From positions 1 through 64,000 of the forward strand of contig NZ_BLLG01000015.1 in NCBI RefSeq assembly GCF_011766325.1: a stretch of DNA of 64,000 nucleotides, in the 5' to 3' direction. Numbering within the stretch: the stretch's first letter is position 1; the number at the start of each line of letters is the position of its first letter. The DNA is from Streptomyces pacificus (GTDB lineage Bacteria; Actinomycetota; Actinomycetes; Streptomycetales; Streptomycetaceae). A model generated the notes under the pieces. That model was given only the letters and a program-made list of their open reading frames with translations, had not been told where the DNA came from and did not search any database. The translations under genes were made by a program, and so were the position numbers. Positions 24,594 through 33,128 of the stretch are shown one piece after another.

Positions 24594-24606
24594 TGACGGT
24601 GCGTCA
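24594..24606. promoter_or_regulatory. Operator-like palindrome, copy 5 (TGACG-GTG-CGTCA)
   Basis: A perfect 5-3-5 palindrome in context GATCTGACGGTGCGTCAGGA, 30 bases upstream of the GTG start of the next gene. Confidence 0.8.
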
Positions 24607-24636
24607 GGAATAGGCAGGACGGGACGGTGAGGCCCC

Positions 24637-25755
24637 GTGGAATTCGGGCTCTTTGTTCAGGGATACGTCGGCAGGCGCGCGGAGACCGACCCGCTCGCCG
24701 AGCACCGGGCGCTCATGGAGGAGACCGAGTACGTCATCGAGGCCGACCGGTCGGGCTTCAAGTACGCCTGGGCCTCGGAGCACCACTTCCTCGAGGAGTA
24801 CTCGCACCTCTCCGCCAACGACGTCTTCCTCGGCTATCTGGCCCACGCCACCGAGCGGATCCACCTCGGCGCGGGCATCTTCAACCCGCTGGCGCAGGTC
24901 AACCACCCTGTCAAGGTCGCCGAGAAGGTCGCCATGCTCGACCATCTCAGCGAGGGACGGCATGAGTTCGGCTCCGGGCGCGGCGCCGGCTCGCACGAGA
25001 TCCTCGGCTTCCTCCCGGGCATCACCGACATGAACCACACCAGGGAGATCTGGGAGGAGACCATCGCCGAGTTCCCCAAGATGTGGCTGCAGGAGGAGTA
25101 CCAGGGCTTCCAGGGGAAGCACTGGTCCCTGCCCCCGCGCAAGGTCCTGCCCAAGCCCTACGGGAAGTCCCATCCGCCCATGTGGTACGCCGCCGGATCC
25201 CCGCCCTCCTACGCCATGGCGGCCCGCAAGGGACTCGGCGTGCTGGGCTTCAGCGTCCAGAAGGTCTCCGACATGGAGTGGGTGCTCGAGCAGTACAAGA
25301 CCGCGATCCGCGAGGCCGACCCCATCGGCGACTACGTCAACGACAACGTGATGGTGACGTCCACCGCCGTCTGCGCCCCGACCCACGCGGAGGCGGTGCG
25401 CACCGCGGCGGCCGGCGGTCTGCACTACCTGCAGTCCCTGGTCTTCCGCTACCACGACACCTTCCCGCGGCCCGAGGGCTTCCCGGTCTGGCCCGAGACC
25501 CTGCCGGAGTACGACGAGGAGCTCATCGAACTCCTCATCCAGGAGGAACTGCTGATCTGCGGGGACCCCGACGAGGTGCTGGCGCAGTGCAAGCGGTGGG
25601 AGCAGGCGGGCGCGGACCAGCTCTCCTTCGGGCTGCCGATCGGGATCTCCAAGGAGGACACCCTCCGGACCATCCGGCTGGTCGGCGAACACGTCATCCC
25701 GAAGATCGACACGGATCCGGTCCACCGCACGACGCGCTTCCGCGAGGCCGCGTGA
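24637..25755 (+). CDS. Luciferase-like (LLM class) flavin-dependent oxidoreductase
   Basis: A 372-residue member of the bacterial luciferase-like family: FKYAWASEHHFLEEYSHLSA, ERIHLGAGIFNPLAQVNHPV, MLDHLSEGRHEFGSGRGAGS and PPMWYAAGSPPSYAMAARKG. The HHF motif is typical of the FMN-type luciferase group rather than the F420-type, so an FMN monooxygenase is a fair reading. It starts at GTG 24637 with GAGG 4 bases upstream. It has its own promoter region with an operator-like palindrome. Confidence 0.83.
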   Translation: MEFGLFVQGYVGRRAETDPLAEHRALMEETEYVIEADRSGFKYAWASEHHFLEEYSHLSANDVFLGYLAHATERIHLGAGIFNPLAQVNHPVKVAEKVAMLDHLSEGRHEFGSGRGAGSHEILGFLPGITDMNHTREIWEETIAEFPKMWLQEEYQGFQGKHWSLPPRKVLPKPYGKSHPPMWYAAGSPPSYAMAARKGLGVLGFSVQKVSDMEWVLEQYKTAIREADPIGDYVNDNVMVTSTAVCAPTHAEAVRTAAAGGLHYLQSLVFRYHDTFPRPEGFPVWPETLPEYDEELIELLIQEELLICGDPDEVLAQCKRWEQAGADQLSFGLPIGISKEDTLRTIRLVGEHVIPKIDTDPVHRTTRFREAA

Positions 25756-26365
25756 GAGGGGTCTGAGGCCCGGGCGGCGTTCTCCCCGCCGGGTGGCCGG
25801 CCGGGGTTTCCGGCCCGGGGCCGATGCTGGGCCGATCCGGCTCTCTCCGGGCCGCCGCTCCCCGCCTCTTCCCGCCGCTTTCCGCCTCCTCACGCCACGC
25901 GCCACACTCCGGGTCCCGTGCCGGGTACGAGTCGGGCGCCGCCCGCTCATCCCGCCCGGCTTCCCGGCACTTCCCGCACGGGCGGGACCCCGCCGGACGG
26001 GGGCCGGACGGTCGGACCGCGACCGGGGGTGCGCGTTCCGCTTCCGGCGGCGGGTCGAGTCCGCCCTGAGGAGAGGTGCGGTTCCGCGTACCAAAGGGCC
26101 GCGGGCGGTGGCATCCCGGGCCGCCTCCCGCATCCGGCCCGGTCGGAGGGTCGCACGGCCGCGGCCGGCCGCCACACCCCCGACCGGGCCACACCGGACT
26201 CCATACCGCTCCTCCTCCCCGTCTCCGGTTCTCCCCGTCTCCGGTCCTCCCCGTCCCCGATCCGCTTTCCTCCCTCTGCGCCCTTCCCCTCTGCGCCCTC
26301 GCCCCGCCTCCGTCCGCCCTTCCATCCGGCGCAACCCCGGCGCCCCGCACGCGAAAGGGACGACC
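25756..26365. other. Intergenic region of 610 bases, GC-rich, ending in a pyrimidine-rich tract
   Basis: A frame stays open across this region and joins the next gene, but its translation is Pro/Arg/Gly noise without a family, so I exclude it. From about 26208 to 26335 the plus strand is mostly C and T with repeats such as CTCCCCGTCTCCGGT. The ribosome-binding site AAAGGGA (26354-26360) belongs to the amidohydrolase. Confidence 0.55.
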
Positions 26366-28105
26366 ATGCTCGACCACCTCATCACGCGCGCGACCCTCGT
26401 CGACGGCACCGGCGCCCCCGCCCGAAGCGCCGACGTCGGCATTCGCGACGGCCGTGTCGCCGTGATCGCCGGCCCCGGCACCGTCACCGAGGAGGCCCGG
26501 ACCACCGAGAACGCGGCCGGGCTGGTCCTGGCCCCCGGCTTCGTCGACCCGCACACGCACTACGACGCCCAGCTGTTCTGGGACCCGTATGCCACCCCGT
26601 CGCTGAACCACGGCGTGACCACGGTCGTCGGAGGCAACTGCGGGTTCACCCTCGCGCCGCTGAGCCCCGACCGTCCCGAGGACGCCGACTACACGCGGCG
26701 GATGATGTCGAAGGTCGAGGGCATGTCCCTGGTCGCACTCGAAGAGGGGGCGCCGTGGGACTGGCGCACCTTCGGGGAGTACCTGGACGCGCTCGAAGGC
26801 CGGATCGCCGTCAACGCCGGCTTCATGGTGGGCCACTGCGCCCTGCGCCGCCATGCCATGGGCCCGTCCGCGACGGGCGGTCGGCCCACCGGGGAGCAGC
26901 TCCGCCGGATGACCGCGCTCCTGCGGGACGCCATGGACGCCGGTGCCTGGGGACTGTCCACCACCCAGTCGTCCACCCACACCGACGGCGACGGCGCCCC
27001 GGTGGCCTCCCGGCACGCGGAGCCCGCCGAACTCCTCGCGCTCGCCCGTGCCGTCGGCGAGCACGAGGGAACCCAGCTGGAGGCCATCGTCGCCGGCTGC
27101 CTCGACCGGTTCGCCGAGGCGGAGATCGACCTGCTCGTCGAGATGAGCGCCGCCGCGGGCCGGCCGCTCAACTGGAACGTGCTCACCGTCGACGCGGCCG
27201 TCCCCGATCGGGTCCCCCGCCAGCTCGTGCCGAGCGAACGGGCCCGCCGGGCCGGTGGCAGGGTCGTCGCCCTCACCATGCCCATCCTCACGCCGATGAA
27301 CATGTCCCTGGGCACCTTCTGCGCCCTCAACCTCATCCCCGGCTGGGGCGAGATCCTGGGCCTTCCCCTCCCGGAGCGGATCGCGAGGCTCCGCGACCCG
27401 GACGTCCGCGCCGGGATGCTGCGCCGCGCCCGGTCCCGGGAGGCGGGCGTCTTCCGCAGGCTCGCCGACTTCGACCGGTACGTCATCGGCGACACCTACT
27501 CGGCGGCGAACGACGGACTCACCGGACGTGTCGTGCGCGACATCGCCGCGGAGCGCGGCCAGGACGCCTTCCGGTGCCTGGTGGAGATCTGCGCCAACGA
27601 CTCCCTGCGCACCGTCCTGTGGCCGATGCCCGGCGACAACGACCCGGCCAGCTGGGCGCTGCGGGCGGAGACCTGGCGGCACGAGGACGTCCTGCTCGGC
27701 GGCTCCGATGCGGGCGCGCACCTGGACCGGATGTGCGGGGCGCCGTACACCACGCGGTTCCTCGGCGACTGCCTGCGCGGCCGGAAGCTGGCGGACCTTG
27801 AGGAGGCGGTGCGGATGCTGACCGACGAACCGGCGCGGCTGTTCGGGCTGCGCGGGCGGGGCCGGGTCGCCGAGGGCCACCACGCGGACCTGGTCCTCTT
27901 CGACCCGGAGCGGATCGACGCGGGGCCGGCGACCCTGGTCCACGACCTGCCCGGCGGGAGCCCCCGCCTCGACTCCCGCGCGGAGGGCGTGGTGTCCGTG
28001 CGGGTCAACGGGGTCGAGGTCATCCGCGAGGACCGGGTGACCGGCGCCGTACCGGGCCGGGTGCTGCGCTCGGGCCGCGACACCGGGACGGTGAGCACGA
28101 AGTGA
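26366..28105 (+). CDS. N-acyl-D-amino-acid deacylase-like amidohydrolase
   Basis: A 579-residue amidohydrolase-superfamily protein: GTGAPARSADVGIRDGRVAV, metal site APGFVDPHTHYDAQLFWDP, Cys in VVGGNCGFTLAP (a metal ligand in D-aminoacylases), MVGHCALRRHAMG, GGSDAGAHLDRMCGAPYTTR and the C-terminal strand GHHADLVLFDPERI. It should hydrolyse an amide bond, possibly of an acyl-amino acid or a cyclic imide. AAAGGGA lies 5 bases before the ATG. Its stop overlaps the GTG of the aldehyde dehydrogenase (GTGA), so the two are coupled, which suggests release of an aldehyde or an alcohol precursor. Confidence 0.85.
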   Translation: MLDHLITRATLVDGTGAPARSADVGIRDGRVAVIAGPGTVTEEARTTENAAGLVLAPGFVDPHTHYDAQLFWDPYATPSLNHGVTTVVGGNCGFTLAPLSPDRPEDADYTRRMMSKVEGMSLVALEEGAPWDWRTFGEYLDALEGRIAVNAGFMVGHCALRRHAMGPSATGGRPTGEQLRRMTALLRDAMDAGAWGLSTTQSSTHTDGDGAPVASRHAEPAELLALARAVGEHEGTQLEAIVAGCLDRFAEAEIDLLVEMSAAAGRPLNWNVLTVDAAVPDRVPRQLVPSERARRAGGRVVALTMPILTPMNMSLGTFCALNLIPGWGEILGLPLPERIARLRDPDVRAGMLRRARSREAGVFRRLADFDRYVIGDTYSAANDGLTGRVVRDIAAERGQDAFRCLVEICANDSLRTVLWPMPGDNDPASWALRAETWRHEDVLLGGSDAGAHLDRMCGAPYTTRFLGDCLRGRKLADLEEAVRMLTDEPARLFGLRGRGRVAEGHHADLVLFDPERIDAGPATLVHDLPGGSPRLDSRAEGVVSVRVNGVEVIREDRVTGAVPGRVLRSGRDTGTVSTK

Positions 28106-29664
28106 CGCAAGGGCCCGCCGCGCCGCAGCGGTCCGGAAATCCGCCGCGATCCCCCGCACACCCGCCGCCCGCCGCACACCCGCGGTCCGCCGCGTCCCGG
28201 CGGCTTCCCGCGCAGCGGCTGTTCATCGGCGGCGAGTGGGTCGAGCCGGACCGCGGCCACTACGAGGTGGTGAACCCGGCCAGTGAGGAGGTCGTCGGCC
28301 TCGCCCCCGAGGCGAGCCGGGACCAGGTGTACGAGGCGGCCGCGGAGGCTCGGGACGCCTTCGAGGCGTGGTCGCGCACCGCCCCCGAGGAGCGGGCGGC
28401 TGTCCTGGACCGGGCCGCCGACGTGATCCGGCGCGAGTTCGAGGCGTACGCGGAGCTCGCCCGGGCCGAGACCGGCGCCACCACGGGCACGGCGCGTGCC
28501 ATGCAGGTCGGGGTCGGGGTGTCCCGGTTCCGCAGATACGCGAGGGGCGCGCTGGAGCCGGTCGAGCGGGGTCTGCCGCCGCAGGTCGTCGAGGCTGCCG
28601 GGCCGACGGGGCGGGCGGGCGTCTTCGGCGCGCTCGCAGCACGCCGCCCGGTGGGGGTGGTCACCTGCATCACCTCGTACAACAACCCCTGGGCGAACCC
28701 GGCGGGCAAGGTCGCCCCGGCCCTGGCGATGGGCAACACGGTCGTGGTGAAGCCCGCCCCGCAGGACCCGCTCTCGGTGTACCGGATGGCGGAGGCTCTC
28801 GCGGAGGCCGGCGCCCCACCGGGGGTCGTCAACGTGGTGGGCGGTTCCCGTGCGGAGGTGGGGGAGGCGGCCGTGGACTCGCCCGATGTCGACATGGTCA
28901 GCTTCACCGGTTCCACGGCCGTCGGCCAGCGCATCGGCGAGGTGTGCGGGCGGAGCGTCAAACGGCAGCTGATGGAGCTGGGCGGCAAGGGAGCCGCGCT
29001 GGTCTTCGACGACGCCGACCTCGACTCCGCGGTGCTGGGCATCGGTACGACGTTCGCCTTCTACAGCGGCCAGATCTGCACCGCGCCGACCCGGGTGCTT
29101 GCCCAGCGCGGCGTCTACGACCGGCTGGTCGAGCGGCTCGCCGCGTTCGCGGGCCGGCTGAAGGTCGGGGACCCGGCGGACCGGGACACCGCGGTCGGGC
29201 CGGTGATCTCCGCCGCCCACCGGGAACGCGTCGAGTCGTACATCGAACTGGGGAGGAAGGAGGGCGCGCGCCTGGTGATCGGCGGGGAGCGGCCCGACGC
29301 GGCGCGCGGCTTCTACGTCGCCCCGGCGCTCCTCGCGGACTGCGGCAGCGGTATGCGCGTCGTCCGGGAGGAGATCTTCGGCCCCGTGGTGGTCGTGGTG
29401 CCGTTCGACGACGAGGCGGAGGGGGTGGAGCTGGCCAACGACAGCGACTACGGGCTGATCGACTACGTCTGGTCGGGTGATGTGGCCCGGGCGTTCCGGG
29501 TGGCGCGGCGGCTGCGGGCCGGCGGGGTCGGCGTCAACACGGTCGGCCGGAACATGGAGGCGCCGTTCGGCGGCTTCAAGAAGAGCGGGGTGGGGCGGGA
29601 CGTGGGCTCCTACGCGCTGCACGCGTACAGCGAGTTGCAGGCGATCGTGTGGCCGGGCGGGTGA
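28102..29664 (+). CDS. Aldehyde dehydrogenase
   Basis: A 520-residue NAD(P)-dependent aldehyde dehydrogenase. It carries QRLFIGGEWVEP, VVTCITSYNNPWANPAGKVA, FTGSTAVGQRIGEVC, catalytic Glu in MELGGKG, catalytic Cys in SGQICTAPTRVL, and FGGFKKSGVGRDVG near the end. An additional N-terminal stretch of about 35 residues rich in Pro/Ala/Arg precedes the first conserved strand. Since the GTG overlaps the previous stop by 4 bases, this start is likely but the tail is probably disordered. Confidence 0.88.
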   Translation: MTQGPAAPQRSGNPPRSPAHPPPAAHPRSAASRRLPAQRLFIGGEWVEPDRGHYEVVNPASEEVVGLAPEASRDQVYEAAAEARDAFEAWSRTAPEERAAVLDRAADVIRREFEAYAELARAETGATTGTARAMQVGVGVSRFRRYARGALEPVERGLPPQVVEAAGPTGRAGVFGALAARRPVGVVTCITSYNNPWANPAGKVAPALAMGNTVVVKPAPQDPLSVYRMAEALAEAGAPPGVVNVVGGSRAEVGEAAVDSPDVDMVSFTGSTAVGQRIGEVCGRSVKRQLMELGGKGAALVFDDADLDSAVLGIGTTFAFYSGQICTAPTRVLAQRGVYDRLVERLAAFAGRLKVGDPADRDTAVGPVISAAHRERVESYIELGRKEGARLVIGGERPDAARGFYVAPALLADCGSGMRVVREEIFGPVVVVVPFDDEAEGVELANDSDYGLIDYVWSGDVARAFRVARRLRAGGVGVNTVGRNMEAPFGGFKKSGVGRDVGSYALHAYSELQAIVWPGG

Positions 29665-29976
29665 GCGGGCGGGCTGCCTTGTCGCCCGGCACCCCGTCAC
29701 CGGTGGTTCGGGACTGACGGTTGCGCGGCCCACGCGAACGGCCCGGCAGCGGGGTCGGGCCGTTCGGCCGGCAGCCGGCAGTCGGCAGCCGGCAGTCGGA
29801 AGTAGGAAGCCGGGGCAGCCGGAAGGGGGCCGGTCCCGGGCCGCCGGCCGGACCCGGACCCGGACCCGCAGCCGAGGCCGGAGCTGTGGCGGGGGCGGGG
29901 GCGTCCGGGGCCGGCGGTGGGGCCGCTCGGAGCAGGTGGCAGGTGGCAGGCAGCCCGTGACCGTTCGGGCGCGGGG
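29665..29976. repeat. Intergenic region with exact 14-bp tandem duplication
   Basis: GCAGCCGGCAGTCG occurs twice (29771-29784, 29785-29798), followed by GGAAG/AGCCGG-type imperfect copies and GGACCCGGACCCGGACCCGC. It separates convergent genes and may contain a transcription end. No gene is supported. Confidence 0.7.
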
Positions 29977-30990
29977 TCAGGGCCGCCCGGGCCCGCCCGG
30001 AAGTGCCCGCAGCCAGTCGACCAGCAGCCTGCCGACCTCCTCCGGCCGTTCCTGCTGCACCCAGTGGCCGCAGCCCTCCAGGATGTGGCAGGACACCAGG
30101 CGGGGAAGCGTGGCCGGGTAGGCCTTGATGGCGTCCGCCATCCACACGGTGGGCCCGTCGTGCTCCCCGCCGATGAACAGGGACGGCTGGGTGATCGGGG
30201 CTCCGTCCCAGGCCGCGAGATCCGCCCAGTCCCGGTCCATGTTGCGGTAGCGGTTGAGCGGCCCGGTCATCCCGCCGCGCTCGAACTCGCCCGCGTAGAA
30301 GTCCAGGTCCTCCTCGCTCAGCCAGGAGGGCAGCGGGCCGCGGGGGAACCGGTCGGAGAGCTTTCCCCCCGGCGAGACGAAGGAGCGGGGGCCCTCGGCG
30401 GACGGCTCCGCGTCGCCCGAGGCCCCGGCGTAGAACCCCGCCAGCCAGGACCTGACGTCCGGCTCGATCTCGGCCTCCGCCCTGCCTGGCTGCTGGAAGT
30501 AGTGGATGTAGAACTCGTCTTCCCCGCCGCTCCCCGCGAGGGAGTCGGTGGGGCGGGCCGCGCCCCGGGGGGAGTAGGGCACGCTGAGCAGTGCCACGGC
30601 GGTGAAGAGATCCGGGCGCAGCAGGGCGGTGTTCGCGGCGATGGGGGAGCCCCAGTCGTGCCCCACCACCACCGCCGACTCCGCGCCGAGGGCCTTCACC
30701 ACCGCGACGTTGTCGGCGACGTGCCCGAGCATCCCGTACGCCTCCCGCGCGGCGGGTTTGGACGACCGCCCATAGCCCCGGACGTCGATCGCGACCGCGT
30801 GGTAGCCGGCCGCGGCGATCACCGGGAGCTGGTGCCGCCAGGAGTACCAGGACTCGGGGAACCCGTGAACCATCAGGACCAGCGGCCCGGCGCCCTGTTC
30901 CACCAGGTGGATGCGCCCGCCCGGGGTGTCCACCATGCGGTGCCGCGGTGTCGTTCCGGAAGCGGCGGAAGAGCTGGCGGACTGCGGCAT
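29977..30990 (-). CDS. Epoxide hydrolase-type alpha/beta hydrolase
   Basis: This 337-residue alpha/beta-hydrolase has the epoxide hydrolase signature: oxyanion motif HGFPESWYSWRHQL (42-55), RGYGRSS, nucleophile Asp112 in VVGHDWGSP, a lid region with Tyr residues, GEHDGP and the catalytic His in GCGHWVQQERPEEV. It should open an epoxide by water addition. I chose the ATG at 30990 with AGGAGG 4 bases upstream; the longer frame upstream (TDDVTRV repeats) comes from a tandem repeat. Confidence 0.87.
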   Translation of the reverse strand: MPQSASSSAASGTTPRHRMVDTPGGRIHLVEQGAGPLVLMVHGFPESWYSWRHQLPVIAAAGYHAVAIDVRGYGRSSKPAAREAYGMLGHVADNVAVVKALGAESAVVVGHDWGSPIAANTALLRPDLFTAVALLSVPYSPRGAARPTDSLAGSGGEDEFYIHYFQQPGRAEAEIEPDVRSWLAGFYAGASGDAEPSAEGPRSFVSPGGKLSDRFPRGPLPSWLSEEDLDFYAGEFERGGMTGPLNRYRNMDRDWADLAAWDGAPITQPSLFIGGEHDGPTVWMADAIKAYPATLPRLVSCHILEGCGHWVQQERPEEVGRLLVDWLRALPGGPGRP

Positions 30991-31366
30991 CCTGCCTCCT
31001 GGTGTGTCGCCGGGCTCCGGCGGGGTGCCGGACGGTGGCCCGTGCGGAAGAACATCGGTGGTACGCGCGAAGACATCGGCAACACGCGTGACGTCGTCGG
31101 TCACACGCGTCACGTCGTCGGTCACACTCAGGCATACCCCTCGGCCGCGCTCCTCGCACGTAGCGCCGGACGGCCGGGTGACTCCCGGGAGGTGCCGGGC
31201 CGTCGCACCCCGGACTTCCGGCCGCCCCGGCCGCCCTGGATTTCCTGAATGCCCTGGATCTCCGGGCCGCCGAATCGCAGAGTCGCCGGTCGCCGGGTCG
31301 CCGGGCCCCCGAATCGCGGGGCCCCCGAATCGCGGGGCCGCGCGCCCGCGGCGGGCGTCGTCCCGA
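30991..31366. repeat. Intergenic region with two tandem duplications
   Basis: Near 31080-31130 the element CGTGACGTCGTCGGTCACA is repeated with small changes and contains GTGAC/GTCAC half-sites. At 31303-31334 the 16-bp unit GGGCCCCCGAATCGCG is repeated exactly. Between them is GC-rich low-complexity sequence. No gene is seen. Confidence 0.6.
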
Positions 31367-31828
31367 TCAGGCGTCCTTGTGGGCCTTGAGCTTGCGCCAG
31401 ACCGCGCTCAGCGCCGCCATGTCCTCCTGCTCCAGGACGTCGGTGAAGACCGGGGCCAGGCAGGCGCGCCGGGTCGCGTCCGCTTCCTCGAACACCGTGC
31501 GCCCCTCAGCGGTGAGCGCGACCTCGACGGATCGGGCGTCCCTGGCCGACGGGGTGCGCGAGACCAGTCCGCGGGCCTGCAGCGCGTCCAGCACGCGGGA
31601 GACCTGGCTGCGGCTGAGCATGGTGCTGTTGCCCAGTACGGAGGCGGAGACGGGCCCGTCGCTGCTGGCGAGCCAGAGCATCACCTCGAACCAGGAGACG
31701 GGCAGGTCGTGGGCCTTGGTCAGCGCGCGGTCGACGCGTTCGGTGAGTACGGTCCCGGCCCAGACCAGGCCGTAGAAGGCGTGATCGGCCTCGGACATCT
31801 CCGCCGGGGGGAGCTTCCTGGTCGCCAT
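31367..31828 (-). CDS. MarR-family transcriptional regulator
   Basis: A 153-residue MarR protein: WFEVMLWLASSDGPVSASVL, recognition helix region MLSRSQVSRVLDALQARGLV and wing RTPSARDARSVEVALTAEG. It is divergent from an SDR gene, with two TGTGCACA palindromes in the gap, so it most likely represses both genes and is released by a small ligand. The start is either ATG 31828 (MATRKLPP) or ATG 31840 (MIEGMATR). AAGG lies inside the longer reading, and neither has an ideal ribosome-binding site. Confidence 0.88.
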   Translation of the reverse strand: MATRKLPPAEMSEADHAFYGLVWAGTVLTERVDRALTKAHDLPVSWFEVMLWLASSDGPVSASVLGNSTMLSRSQVSRVLDALQARGLVSRTPSARDARSVEVALTAEGRTVFEEADATRRACLAPVFTDVLEQEDMAALSAVWRKLKAHKDA

Positions 31829-31854
31829 GCCTTCGATCATACCGACTTGCGTGC

Positions 31855-31888
31855 GTGTGCACACAATGTTTAAGGTGTGTGCACACAC
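31855..31888. promoter_or_regulatory. Tandem MarR-type operator (two GTGTGCACAC palindromes)
   Basis: GTGTGCACAC at 31855-31864 and the 14-bp perfect palindrome GTGTGTGCACACAC at 31875-31888 have centres 22 bp apart, two helical turns. They sit in the 97-109 base gap between the divergent MarR and SDR genes and overlap the likely promoter of both. Confidence 0.85.
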
Positions 31889-31937
31889 AAGCATTGCTCC
31901 TGTGTGACTCCCCGTTCCCGACCCGAAGGAACCCCTC

Positions 31938-32789
31938 ATGCCCTCCACCGCCACCACCAAGGTCGTCCTGATCACCGGCACCTCCTCCGGCATCGGCCTC
32001 GCCGCCGCGGTCGCCGCCGCCCGGGCCGGCTGGCACACCGTCGCGACCCTCCGCGACCCGCGGCGCGCCGACGCCCTGCGCAAGGCCGCCGGTGAGGCCG
32101 GGGTCGAACTCGACATCCGGCAGCTCGACGTCGTCGACGAGGCCTCCGTCGCCGCCGCGGTCGACGGAGTGGTCGCCGACCACGGACGGCTCGACGCAGT
32201 GATCAACAACGCGGGGGCGGGGCACCTGGGAACCTTGGAGAACGGCACCGTCGCCGATGTCCGCAAGGTCATGGAGGTCAACTTCTTCGGCGTCCTCAAC
32301 GTCTCCAAGGCCGCCCTTCCCCATCTGCGCGCGACCGGGGGGCGCCTGATCACCGTCACCAGTGTCGGCGGGGTCGTCGGCCAGCCCTTCAACGAGGCCT
32401 ACTGCGCGGCCAAGTTCGCCGTCGAGGGCTACATGGAGAGCCTGGCGCCGGTGGCCGCCTCCGTCGGCGTGGGCGTGTCGGTCGTGGAACCGGGGGCCGT
32501 GGCAACCGAGTTCGTCAACAACGTCGGGCTCGACCTGGAAGCGGAGATGGCGGCGGCGGGCCCGTACGCCCCGGCCCTCGACGCCTATGTCAACCGCACG
32601 GTCGCCCAGTTCATGAACGGCGCCCAGACCCAGGACGAGGCGGCCGCGGCCGTACTGGAGGCGCTGACGGCGGATGACGCACCGTTCCGGATCCAGACGT
32701 CCGAGTGGGCGCGCGACTTCACCGGTATGAAGCTGAAGGACCTGGACGGCTCCGCGGTAGTGGGGACGACGCGCACCTGGGTCGCCTGA
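31938..32789 (+). CDS. Short-chain dehydrogenase/reductase controlled by MarR
   Basis: A 283-residue SDR: LITGTSSGIGLAAAVAAARA, INNAGAGHLG, the Ser of VTSVGGVVGQP and YCAAKFAVEGYMES. It has the longer C-terminal region typical of SDRs that act on retinol-like or steroid-like substrates. AAGGA lies about 7 bases before the ATG. The divergent MarR gene and shared tandem operator suggest induction by its substrate or by a xenobiotic. Confidence 0.87.
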   Translation: MPSTATTKVVLITGTSSGIGLAAAVAAARAGWHTVATLRDPRRADALRKAAGEAGVELDIRQLDVVDEASVAAAVDGVVADHGRLDAVINNAGAGHLGTLENGTVADVRKVMEVNFFGVLNVSKAALPHLRATGGRLITVTSVGGVVGQPFNEAYCAAKFAVEGYMESLAPVAASVGVGVSVVEPGAVATEFVNNVGLDLEAEMAAAGPYAPALDAYVNRTVAQFMNGAQTQDEAAAAVLEALTADDAPFRIQTSEWARDFTGMKLKDLDGSAVVGTTRTWVA

Positions 32790-33128
32790 GCCGGTGCCCG
32801 GGGCGGGTGGGATCGGCCACCGCCGCCGTCTGCGGATCTGATCCGGCAGCCGCGGCGGTCCGGACCCCGCCTGTGCCCGGACTCCAGCCCGGACTCCCGC
32901 CCGCACCCCGGCCCGGGCCCGCTGTTCGGGGCCGCTGTTCGGGGCCGGGGCGGGGCCGGGGCAGGGGCCGTTCGCCGGCGGCTGAGGCCCCGGGGCCGAC
33001 AGGCCGGCGGCTCGGGCCCGGCCGCTCGGGTCCTGCACAAGAGGGGCTCCTGAGGCCCGGAACCGCCCGGGACCACCCATGCGACGGCGCCCGGCGGCGC
33101 CCGCAGTACCCGGCGGCACCCGGCCGGC
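32790..33128. other. Intergenic region of 339 bases, GC-rich
   Basis: It holds only high-GC repetitive sequence (for example GCCCGGACTCC and GGGGCCGG runs) between convergent genes. I see no gene and no clean terminator. Confidence 0.4.

Noticed and set aside
25793..26365. Frame extending the N-terminus of the amidohydrolase by about 190 residues
   Set aside because: The translation is Pro/Arg/Gly noise, the conserved protein begins at MLDHLITRATLV, and AAAGGGA precedes that ATG.
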